A stretch of DNA of 64,000 nucleotides. Origin: Pseudeuparius sepicola (Eukaryota; Arthropoda; Insecta; Coleoptera; Anthribidae). The stretch lies in contig OY987301.1 in assembly GCA_963920635.1 (NCBI GenBank), positions 23,602,501 to 23,666,500 on the forward strand, in the 5' to 3' direction. Below are positions 55,996-64,000 of this stretch, in pieces. The notes under the pieces were generated by a model. It did no database searches. It worked only from the letters and a program-made list of their open reading frames with translations, and was not told where the DNA came from. Made by a program: the position numbers and the translations under genes. Positions within the stretch are counted from its first letter, which is position 1, and each line of letters starts with the position of its first letter.

Positions 55996-56329
55996 ATTAA
56001 ATTATTGAATGGTTCCAAATTTTGTTTTGGTAGTAACCCAGGAATACTTTACCATGTTTTATTGTCCTGCCTTTATTTGGTGAATTTTATAAGTGGATAT
56101 TCCCTTCTCAGACACTCGCGATACGTCAATATGTTGATCACATAACACTCTTTTCTGTCATATCGAAGGTCACTAAATTTACCACACTGCGGTTAACCAA
56201 CGACAACTGCAAGTTATAAATTTTTCAAATAGGTATAACTTTTGACGTAATATAGGTGGATATAACTTTTTCATATATCATTTTGAAGCTAATCTTTTGC
56301 AACTCCGTTTCTGAGCAAATTTGGTCCAG

Positions 56330-56545
56330 ATGGTAATAATAATAATAATAATAATAATTCTAACCCTCACAATTATCCAAATTAGGAGCATCCCGGAAAC
56401 AACTGAATTTTCGTGCGGGGGTAGGGGAAAACCCTAGAAAACCCTAGTAGGTAATCCCAGTGAGCTGAGCGTTGGAAAATTAGTAAATCACACTGATAAA
56501 GCTATTAAGGAGCAATACCGCGAATCCACAATTTGTCCACATAAT
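56330..56545. repeat. Dispersed repeat fragment preceded by (TAA)n
   Basis: A run of TAATAA repeats (56335-56357) leads into GAGCATCCCGGAAACAACTG, TTCGTGCGGGGGTAGGGG, AAACCCTAGAAAACCCTAG and TAATCCCAGTG, then AAGGAGCAATACCGCGAATC. Related blocks are at 46445-46620 and 13515-13625. It probably belongs to a LINE or similar retrotransposon. No intact coding frame. Confidence 0.45.
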
Positions 56546-56929
56546 GGTTTATAGATGGTACAAGACACTATAATATGTCCAAATCTCTGGTGTAAAAGTT
56601 ACTTTTGAGCAATTTTCAACAGTTTATAACTCAAAAGCCGTTAAGGATAAGGAAAAAATGAATAGTTATTATTTTGTTCCAAATTTTATCATATTTAATT
56701 TTGTACATAATATTGCTTTGGCTAGGACCAACCATTATCAATATAAAAGCGATAAACAGAGACATATTTTGGGAACCCCTGGAGTTAGCTCCCGTCGCGG
56801 ACTCGGGGACTTTTGATATTATATTCATCTCCATCCGCCTCCGAACACAGTCCAACAATCAAACAAGTGCACACAAAAATCAATGCTACAACCCATTCCT
56901 TGTCTGGACAATAAGATAAAATAGTATAT

Positions 56930-57052
56930 TTCATTACGAGTCTGGAAATAAAGATATTTCCGTGCGCGCGTGACAAATTTTCGGGTGAGGCGCAGCCGAA
57001 CACGGGAAGTCATGCAAGCACGGAAAAATTTATTTCTGGACGTGTAAAGAAC
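56930..57052. repeat. Hairpin element with GC-rich core
   Basis: ACGAGTCTGGAAATAAAGAT and TTTCCGTGCGCGCGTGAC pair with GTCATGCAAGCACGGAAA and TTATTTCTGGACGTGT. The ~25-bp centre is GC-rich. Related TTTCCGTGCG / CGCACGGAAA hairpins occur at 63648-63682. The overlapping frames on both strands here are shadows. Confidence 0.55.
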
Positions 57053-57254
57053 GATATTTTTTATTATAATTCTTTGAAAACGGAAACTTAAAACATTTTA
57101 TCGGCATATTATAATAAATTTTTTCTACTCCTATGCTAGTAACGTACCTGTTAAGTGACGGTTTAGGTTATAAGTAAGTTCATTGTTACGAACAATGATA
57201 CGTAATGACTGACACGTAATGACTGACACCTAATAATAGTATATTATACACCTA

Positions 57255-57353
57255 GGTTGAGAAGTGAGCCATTATTTACCAAGCATTTTTATATCCTGAG
57301 GCGCGTAGCGCCGAAGGATATAATATGCGAGGTAAATAATAGCCTTCTCAACC
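57255..57353. repeat. Near-perfect 99-bp hairpin
   Basis: GGTTGAGAAG and CATTATTTACC on the left pair with GGTAAATAAT and CTTCTCAACC on the right, and TATATCCTGAGGCG pairs with a GAAGGATATA-type inner arm around CGTAGCGCC. The motif GAGGTAAATAAT recurs at 57590, where another imperfect inverted repeat (57495-57602) lies. Confidence 0.7.
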
Positions 57354-57801
57354 GAAGTGTATATAGAATTTTTTTTACTACTAACATTGAAATATTGCCA
57401 TATTTTAGTCATTTTCCACTTTTTTCAAATACTTCAAAATATCAAGTAGCCTGAGAGTTTAGTTGTCAAGCTGATAAAATGACACTAATTTTTAAAAGTC
57501 AGATAGAAAATTTTTCATTATTTACCTAGGTATTTTTTTATTATCATTATTTACCTAGGTAGAGAAATATTACTTCTCACTAGAGGAATGAGGTAAATAA
57601 TAAAAATAGTAAAAATAAAAAAAAATACGTATCTGTTCTTAATTAAAACGCAATTATCACGGGTGCCTTGTTAGCGCGTCATGCGCGTCACCATAGCAAC
57701 GAACCACCATACTAATTGTTGCCTAACAGATAATCAGAAGTATAGTTTATCTATTATAATAGTTTTTCTTTCGTCGAAGAAAAATTATAATACAAAACTC
57801 G

Positions 57802-57905
57802 AGTTGTAAGCTTATTACATACTCGTGGAATTACAGCACTCGCGCTGCGCGGCTCGTGCGCAACTTTTCCACCCATACGTAATAAGCTGTTTACAACTCT
57901 CGCTA
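57802..57905. repeat. Hairpin element
   Basis: CGAGTTGTAAGCTTATTAC pairs with GTAATAAGCTGTTTACAACTC. Inner arms TGGAA.../...TTCCA flank a GC-rich core CGCGCTGCGCGGCTCGTGCG. Third hairpin of the 56.9-57.9 kb cluster. Confidence 0.6.
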
Positions 57906-58589
57906 TGTAATATACTATAATTGACAAAAAATAAACAATGGAGACAATACACTGTTTGGTATGTATGATGCGTTTCCATGGTTACTCGTTACTCTCAAAT
58001 TATTTCAAAGATGCTTTGTTGTAAATTAGTTATTGTCAGATAAGGTGAATAAAACGTCAAAAATATTACTCAAATGTATCTAAATAATGAAACACTTACG
58101 AATTAAAATACAAAATAGGTACAGTCGCGGACAGTTGGTATCGAACGACCTGAAGAGGTTTCTCGTGGCTATCGTTACAGGGCGCGCGGAGACGGCAACA
58201 TCACGCTGGAGTCTGCAGCCGGCCGGTCTGCTAAAAATAGAACCATAAAATGCAAATTACAGCCTCCAGCCTCTCACAGCAAAGGAACAAAATTCGAGGA
58301 AAATGCAACTTTGTGCTGGTAATAATTCCAACCCCAGTGTTGGTATTTAATATTTCGTACTATTTTATCATGTTACTATACCGTCTAGTATTTATGATAA
58401 TGAAATAAAAAAATAATAAATATCAAGGCTGAGATTAGAATCAACACCACAATAAAAGTTGCTTTTTCTCGAGTTTCCTTCCTTTGCTGCCAGCACCCTG
58501 TATTAATTAGGAATATGAAATTAGGTAAATCCATAGTCAATTTGAGCCACAATAGAATTCCGAAGAATTTCTCAAAAACAATAATTTAA

Positions 58590-59400
58590 TATACAGGGTG
58601 TCTACTTTTAAACATATGCAAATTAATAAAATCTTTATTTTTGGAGATAATCCCTGAACATTCTTTGTGTGAAAGGCCTTCAAAAATCGCTTCTTTTAGC
58701 CTTCCTATCATTTTCAAAAGGCAAATCCAGGTCCGGCTACGATTTTTGAGTGTTTTTTTATTTAAAATCTACCAATACAGCGTTAATCAGGATCCCCCTA
58801 AAACCCCTTTATATACCAAATTTGAACAAAGAATTTAGAGAGAGATCTATTCTACAGGATGTCAAGGTTCAGCAAAATAGGAAATTTACAGGCATTTGGC
58901 GAGTCAAGTGTGCCATGGAATCCCGTCAAAATAGTTTAATTGTCAACAGAACCACTCAAAGTGTTGGTGTGCAAAGATTCAATACAGGGTATTTTTCTCT
59001 GCCCCATCTGAAAATGCTGAATTTTTATGACTTGACTCGCCAGAGATGCCTGAAGAGGTTTCTTTAAATTTCCTATTTTGCTCAATTTTGACATCCTGTA
59101 GAATAGAACTCTCTCTATATTTTTTGTTCAAATTTGGTATATAAAGGGTTTTCGACTGTCCTGATTGACGCTGTGGTGTCAGATTTTAAATAAAAAAATG
59201 GCTAAATGGTTTTTGTGAAAATCGGGGGAATAAAAAAATCGTAGCCGGCCCTGGATTTGCAATTTGAAAATGGCAGGATTGCTAAAATAAGCGGCTTTTG
59301 AAGTCCTTTCGGACAAAAAACAGATCAAGCGATTATCTCAAAAATTAAAGATTTCAAGGATTTGTATAATATGTTTAAAAGTAGATATGGGGGCTCTTAA
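58590..59400. mobile_element. Nested foldback element
   Basis: TACAGGGTGTCTACTTTTAA at the left corresponds to TTAAAAGTAGATATGGGGGC at the right. The long arms (~320 bp) share inverted blocks such as AAATTTGAACAAAGAA / TTTTTTGTTCAAATTT, ATCTATTCTACAGGATGTCA / GACATCCTGTAGAATAGAA and GGCGAGTCAAG / CTTGACTCGCC. It is inserted upstream of the Tc1 transposase. The plus-strand frames at 58641-59067 are arm shadows. Confidence 0.75.
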
Positions 59401-59694
59401 TATTAATTAGAAAATGTATGGCACAAAATTAATGGATTATCGGATTACCTGAGTTGAAATATTTTAGCATAGATATTTATATCTTTTTAAATAGGTATTT
59501 ATTAATTATACCTACCTGCACTTAATATAACTAAATTTAGGGGATTAACTTAATAATTGTAATATTGAATTGGATGTAGATTTTGAAAATATCGATTATA
59601 CCTGCTCCTAGCCCTTTGTATAAATACTAAGGTGGGTGGGCTAAAATTATTTAGTCAGTATCCTGATTCGAGAGAGTAACTAACAGTGTTCGTT
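59401..59694 (+). other. Upstream region of the Tc1 transposase
   Basis: An AT-rich sequence immediately before the ATG at 59695, with GTATAAATACTAAGG near 59616 as a possible TATA-type promoter. No other feature was recognised. Confidence 0.35.
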
Positions 59695-60699
59695 ATGCCT
59701 CGTTTGAGTGAATCCGTCAAGCACCGTATCATCGCCAAACTAGAAAATGGTTGGGCTATTTCCCGACTGGCCGAAGAATTTGGTGTATCTAAAAGCACCA
59801 TTTTCAATATAAAGAAGAAATATGACGAAACCGGAAGCGTGGAAAACATACATAGAGGAGGAAATGTGAAAATTACGTCTGACCAACAAGATGAGCAACT
59901 AGCTAATTTTTGTCTTGCAAATCCGTTTAAATCCGCCGTTGAAGCAATATCTGCAACACAATTTCCAGCAAGTGTTAGAACTGCCCGAAGGAGATTAGAT
60001 GCAGCCAATCTGAAATCTCGCACGGCCAGCAACAAAATTCAGCTGACCGAGGCTAATAAGGAAGTCAGGTTGCAGATATGCCGAGAGTTTCAGCGTTTAC
60101 CGCCACATTATTGGGAGAAGGTAATATTTAGCGACGAAAAGATCTTTCAAAGCCATTACAATGGCAAAGTGCGAGTATATAGACCTTCGGTGAGTTCAAG
60201 ATATGACGAAAGATTTGTGTCACCCAGGAAAAGGAGTGGGCATTTTTCCGTCAACATATGGGCCTGGATAAGCTACCGTGGACCTGGCATTTGTTGGAGA
60301 ATCGACGACCGCTTCACAGCAGCTCGCTATTGCGAGATACTCGAAGGCGGATTGTTACCAACTGCAACGGAAATGTATCCCGATGGCTTCGTTTTCCAGC
60401 ATGATAACGCTCCTGTGCATACAGCAAGAATAGTTCGCGAATGGTTCACCGAAAACAACGTAGAAAAGTTGCAATGGCCGGCGAAGAGTCCTGACTTGAA
60501 TCCCATTGAGAATGTGTGGGGCAGAATGGCGCGGACAATGGAGAACTTCGTACACGAAAATAGGGAGGCACTTTGGCAGAAGATTCAACAAACGTGGGAT
60601 GAAGTCGTAACCCATGATCTCTGCTGCCAACTCATAGATTCGATGAGCAGGAGAGTTCAGAAAGTCATCCTATCCCAAGGTGGGTATACTAAATATTAA
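59695..60699 (+). CDS. Tc1-type transposase, DD34E, intact
   Basis: 334 aa, close to the usual Tc1 length (~340). It would bind inverted ends and move the element into TA dinucleotides. Residues ~1-55 form the first helix-turn-helix (RLAEEFGVSKSTIFNIKKKY), with a second (~60-115) carrying SVRTARRRLDAANLKSR and a GRPR-like region replaced by RGGNVK. The catalytic domain has D147 (FSDEKIF), D237 (QHDNAPVHTA) and E272 (SPDLNPIENVWG), spaced 34 residues, as in DD34E Tc1 enzymes. The glycine-rich box WAWISYRGPG (189-198) is present. No stops or frameshifts. The ATG at 59695 is preferred; an upstream GTG would add only three residues. It may still be functional. Confidence 0.93.
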   Translation: MPRLSESVKHRIIAKLENGWAISRLAEEFGVSKSTIFNIKKKYDETGSVENIHRGGNVKITSDQQDEQLANFCLANPFKSAVEAISATQFPASVRTARRRLDAANLKSRTASNKIQLTEANKEVRLQICREFQRLPPHYWEKVIFSDEKIFQSHYNGKVRVYRPSVSSRYDERFVSPRKRSGHFSVNIWAWISYRGPGICWRIDDRFTAARYCEILEGGLLPTATEMYPDGFVFQHDNAPVHTARIVREWFTENNVEKLQWPAKSPDLNPIENVWGRMARTMENFVHENREALWQKIQQTWDEVVTHDLCCQLIDSMSRRVQKVILSQGGYTKY

Positions 60700-60989
60700 T
60701 ATACATATAATATAATAATGGAAAATGCATTTGATTTCTTGCCTTTATTTAATTATGTTATAGTCATAAAGATTTTAATGGGTTTATAGTTTTTTCGGAT
60801 TCTTCCTGTGTCGGTGGTTCTAATAAAACTTCGTAATCATTATATCCAGCTTGTGGAAGTCCTCAATCACCTGAAATTATTTTATTTTATCCAGGTAATC
60901 ACATTGAGGTCCAGGGAGGTGTGTAAAGCTTGACACGTGTCCCTGCTGTGTGTCTTCTGATGTTATTGATAAAGGTATGCAATTTAAAT
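60700..60989. other. Downstream region of the Tc1 transposase
   Basis: AT-rich, no coding sequence recognised. Confidence 0.35.
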
Positions 60990-61540
60990 AATAAAGAGTT
61001 ATTGCAGAAATAAATAACGTCGCGCTCTTTTTTGACGTTATTTTGACATTTGAGCATGCGCAGTCGTAGTTTGACATAAGGTCGTCCATAATAAGGTTAT
61101 TTTCCTTTATTTTTGTTTATTGTGTATACCATAATATACGTTATTTTTACCTTATTTGTCACAATTCTTAAAATAAATTCTGATTTGTCAGAAAACGCTA
61201 GTGTTCTGTGAAAGTAGGACTTAACCTAAAATGTTCGTTGCTTGTTTGCGTTTGCACCTTGTTTGTTTTCATTAGTCTTTCACCTTGGTGTTCCGTGGTT
61301 ATTTGGCTGTTTTCCCAGTTTTTTCCGGAGCAAAATTATAAAAGCACATAATATTCTAGTGAAAGTGTAGAAATACAAAACAATAAAGTAAACGTAAACA
61401 AGCCCTTAATTTGGATACATAAATTACGACTTGCAATAACTATTGTCAGAATCATAAATAACGTATGAGAGTATTCAAATAAGGTCGTCTTAAATACTGC
61501 TTAATGCCAAAAACAGTTTCTGCAATAACTCTCTATTAAG
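60990..61540. mobile_element. Probable short element with inverted ends
   Basis: AATAAAGAGTTATTGCAGAAA at about 60989-61009 is answered by TTTCTGCAATAACTCTCTATT at about 61517-61537. Between them AATAAGGT blocks (61090, 61479) are also related. Arms are only ~20 bp. Non-coding. Confidence 0.45.
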
Positions 61541-61949
61541 TTACAAGGGTAATTTTATGTCTGTGACCCCCTAATCTCATTTATCTGTTGAAGGGCATTT
61601 TATGAGAAACAATGGAGCATTGCAGCACCACGAAAACCAATTTATTAAAACTTCTGACCAATTTCTTCAAAAATAAGAAAAAATAAATAAAAGGGACACC
61701 CCTTTTATTTTATAATCATTTATGTTTAGGACTACGAGACCTAACAACTAAATGTTGGAACAAATACTTATTTTGCAAAGAAAATAATAATTTATGAAAA
61801 TCCTTTTAATTAACTTTTTTAATTCTAGGGTTATTAGCTAAATATATTTTTAGTGTTACTACATATTTTTTTATTATAACATAAAAATACATTTTTGTTG
61901 CAACGCAAAATATTTATTAACTTAATGTCTAAAACCGCTGACAACAATA
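61541..61949. other. AT-rich non-coding stretch
   Basis: Nothing recognised. Confidence 0.4.
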
Positions 61950-62179
61950 CTTAGTGTATTTGGAAATGAAAGGAGGCCATAAATATTGATTGAGAAGGAA
62001 AATTCGACCATTTCAGTGGCGTGCTCTTTTGCTAAAAATCTGATGAGGATAAATACGCAAATTAATATTCGGGCGAGTTATGTAGTATTTTATGACGGAC
62101 TCTCGAGCCTCTGATAAAGAATTTGCATTTATATTTATAATAAGCCATAAACCTTCCTTTCATTTCCAAATACACTATG
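61950..62179. mobile_element. Nested MITE with TA flanks
   Basis: CTTAGTGTATTTGGAAATGA and TCATTTCCAAATACACTATG are inverted ends (one mismatch) flanked by TA (61948-61949, 62180-62181). The inner arms AGGAGGCCATAAATATT / AATAAGCCATAAACCTTCCT are partly complementary. 230 bp, non-coding, Tc1/mariner type by its TA flanks. Confidence 0.7.
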
Positions 62180-62454
62180 TATATACAGTATGTCCACAGA
62201 AGAGGTGTTGAATAGGAACACTTTCTTATCTTTAATTTTACCGCAAAAAGTTACTCTTGATAAAAACTTTGCTAACATTTCTTATGTGGAAATAAGTTGC
62301 TAGGAAAAGTTGTTCAAAAGTAAAGGATACTCCATACTACCAATTTTAGAAACAATTGGCACACTTTGATTTATTTGAAAAACATTTTTCGCTTTGGCCC
62401 TATCACTGCATTAAATATATTTTTTTTATGTAAGTAAGCTTATATAAGCATAAT

Positions 62455-63322
62455 AAATATGGCAATTTTAGACGGCTAGGTGATGTTAAAAAATAAATCG
62501 GCATCCATAACCAACTTTTCACGCAATACAAAAAAAAACTCAAGTCGACAAAAATGTGAAAACAAAACTATCAATTTATTTAATTTTTTTTTGATCAAAC
62601 AAGATCTTTAATATGAGAAAATTTGTCTTTAATTTGAATAACTGTTGATGTTTTTAATTGCTATTTCGACTTCACACTTTAAACAAATTAGCGGGAAAAC
62701 TAGTACAAATTGTATGAAAATTTTCTTTTGTCAATGTTCTTGCGTGATCTAATTGCCGCTAATCTCCAATTAAAATTTTCCCTCGACTTCCAAAATAAAT
62801 TGATTGTTTTCAGATTCTTGTTGATTTAAGTTTTTTTTGGTATTGCGCGAAAAGTTGGCCATGGATACCGACTTCTTTTTTTAACATTAACCAACTATCT
62901 AAAATTTACACGTTTTTGTTTCTTAAGATTTTTCAGTAGGGAGCCAAATAACTACTTTAATAAACTAAAACAATGGCCTTTAATAACTAAAACAATGGCC
63001 TCAACAGAGCCGAAGAGCCTGTGTAATTTTCAGAAACTATCTGAGCACCCAGTTGCATAAAGCTTCTCAGTGCCATCAATTTTCAATATAAAAGTTTTCT
63101 TCGGTATCTTAAAATAAATAGGTATGTTACGGCTATTTAATAATTTTGCTCAATTGGAGGTTTTTTTATATTGCGCGACAAGTTGACCATGGATGTTGAT
63201 TACTTTTTCAGGGCCACTTAGCTGTCCAAAATTGTCACCTTTTTGTTTCTCATGTTTTTTTTGTAGGGCGCAAAATAAGCGAGGAAATCGCGGTGGTAGT
63301 TTAAAAAATCATACTGTATACT
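62455..63322. mobile_element. Dispersed foldback family R, copy 3
   Basis: The right end CGCGGTGGTAGTTTAAAAAATC then ATACTGTATA is the inverse of the left ends of copies at 1916 and 17738. Blocks GGACAGCTAAGTGGC (inverse), GACCATGGATG, AAGAGCCTGTGTAATTT and TCAGTGCCATCAATTTTCAA recur. The left part (GACGGCTAGGTGATGTTAAA, 62471 on) is a more diverged arm. Non-coding. Confidence 0.65.
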
Positions 63323-63541
63323 TGTGAACTGTTTTAATAAATAGTTTAATACTGATTCCTTAATTTTTTTTAACCCTTTCGGTGACATCGGCTTAATCGC
63401 TTGCAAAGAATTCTCGGAACAAGACACCCGTTCGAACCATCCGATGCCGAAGGCGCGCGCTGTTGCCGTCTCCGCGCGCCCTGTAACGATAGCCACGAGA
63501 AACCTCTTCAGGTCGTTCGATACCAACTGTCCGCGACTGTA

Positions 63542-63948
63542 CATGTTAAATATCAGAGAGCATATAGAGTTTCTTAAATTTAGTTTACTTTGCTGTATAT
63601 TTATATTTTAAAGCCATATATTCCGTATTTTTATTCAGCGCACGGAAAGTTTTTCGATGCGCTGTTTCCGTGCGCTAGCCCGAAAAACCCCATCTTTCAT
63701 TATTGCTAAAACAGATGAAAATAAGGTGTTTTCAAAGAAATATAATAAAAAAATCTTTTATGCAGCTATAGATCTAAACTTATGAAAAATATTAATACGA
63801 CATTTCTCTGGACTATCGATCTTCAGCAAAATATGTGTTTGAACATTCTCTGTCCGTACATTCCATGTAATCGCTTATTTGTAGCGAATTTGATCCTCTT
63901 CGTGGATATTAGGTACTGAATTAATTATGAATTTAATTTTGCTTTCAG
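63542..63948. other. Non-coding; putative intron sequence before the edge exon
   Basis: Contains a hairpin, GCGCACGGAAAG ... TTTCCGTGCGC, at about 63639-63677, related to the core of the hairpin at 56930-57052. It ends in the pyrimidine-rich acceptor TTTTGCTTTCAG. Confidence 0.4.
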
Positions 63949-63994
63949 GTAAGTCTCTGGAAGCAATTTATTTCTAATATGGAGGCAAAAACTG
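63949..63994 (+). CDS. Candidate 46-bp exon at the right edge
   Basis: The acceptor TTTTGCTTTCAG ends at 63948 and the donor ACTG|GTAAGT starts at 63995, both close to consensus. Only one of three frames is open and reads VSLWKQFISNMEAKT with one base left over. It could be an internal coding exon entered in phase 0, or a 5' exon whose ATG (63979) starts MEAKT. It cannot be joined directly to the phase-2 donor at 3902, because that frame hits TAA at once. The gene would continue to the right, outside the window. Not recognised. Confidence 0.4.
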
Positions 63995-64000
63995 GTAAGT

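Larger units (their letters stand above)
58122..63539 (+). mobile_element. Probable Tc1-like transposon enlarged by nested insertions
   Basis: CAGTCGCGGACAGTTGGTAT at the left and ATACCAACTGTCCGCGACTG at the right begin ~90-bp inverted repeats that match almost perfectly (including ACCTGAAGAGGTTTCTCGTG). Both are flanked by TA (58120-58121 and 63540-63541), the expected duplication for Tc1/mariner elements, which often begin CAGT. Inside lies a DD34E Tc1 transposase gene, together with four smaller inverted-repeat elements (58590-59400, about 60990-61540, 61950-62179, 62455-63322). Subtracting these leaves ~3 kb. That the transposase belongs to these ends is inferred; two independent copies of one repeat in opposite orientation remain possible. 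Confidence 0.55.

Noticed and set aside
59686..59694. Upstream start of the Tc1 transposase at 59686
   Set aside because: That codon is GTG; the ATG three codons later gives the typical MPRLSES-like Tc1 start.
3902..63994. A single gene joining the exon at 3796-3902 to that at 63949-63994
   Set aside because: The donor leaves phase 2, and joining gives an immediate TAA; at minimum another exon would be needed.
1..64000. tRNA genes
   Set aside because: No cloverleaf with A and B boxes was noticed by eye; a covariance-model scan would be needed to exclude them.

Overview
This window looks like AT-rich, non-coding-dominated DNA from an insect (arthropod) nuclear genome. The signs are: no operon-like gene packing, eukaryotic splice signals, a Penelope-like retroelement with a GIY-YIG endonuclease, pogo, Tc1, hAT and PIF-type DNA transposons, many foldback elements whose ends read TATACAGGGTG or close variants, and short CpG-rich islands in an AT-rich background. 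The order and species cannot be fixed from sequence alone. No bacterial, organellar or viral features were recognised.

Only two long, intact protein-coding genes are visible, and both are transposases. A pogo/Tigger-type transposase (40889-42730) sits inside a complete 2.6 kb element (40415-43042) that has inverted ends, TA target duplications, a probable 5'-UTR intron and a C-terminal PHD-like finger. A Tc1-type DD34E transposase (59695-60699) lies inside a larger 5.4 kb unit (58122-63539). That unit is bounded by ~90-bp inverted repeats flanked by TA and appears to have been invaded by several smaller elements.

Host genes are represented at most by exons. These are a candidate first exon on the + strand in a CpG-rich patch (3796-3902), a short minus-strand ORF or first exon next to another CpG-rich patch (2741-2830), signals of a small spliced minus-strand gene (about 9.0-10.4 kb), and a 46-bp exon with canonical acceptor and donor at the right edge (63949-63994). 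All are tentative, and none is recognised by homology.

Layout: 0-2.5 kb foldback repeats; 2.5-3.9 kb two CpG-rich patches with candidate exons; 3.9-5.1 kb hAT element with an 8-bp duplication; 5.1-8.8 kb nested inverted-repeat elements; 9.0-10.4 kb candidate small gene; 11.2-12.3 kb Penelope remnant carrying a PIF-type MITE; 12.4-13.3 kb foldback; 14.0-14.2 kb GC-rich MITE; 16.7-18.5 kb second Penelope remnant and a foldback; 19.5-22.0 kb hairpins and a foldback carrying a 5S-rRNA-like fragment; 24.5-25.6 kb GTAT microsatellite, four 122-bp tandem repeats and a near-perfect palindrome; 27.7-28.4 and 32.1-33.0 kb foldbacks; 33.8-34.2 kb TTAA-flanked MITE; 35.0-35.8 kb decayed LINE; 36.4-39.8 kb hAT element with a decayed transposase; 40.4-43.0 kb pogo element; 43.4-44.8 kb foldback with a transposase remnant; 45.1-45.5 kb palindrome; 49.1-50.3 kb local duplication; 50.9-51.7 kb third Penelope remnant; 55.7-57.9 kb hairpins; 58.1-63.5 kb composite Tc1-like unit.

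The window is therefore best read as a transposon graveyard with two recently active-looking passengers. The main themes are nested insertion and repeated formation of foldback elements, at least two of which retain the last part of an IS630/Tc1/mariner-class transposase at their centre. No operon-like or defence-like multi-gene system was found.
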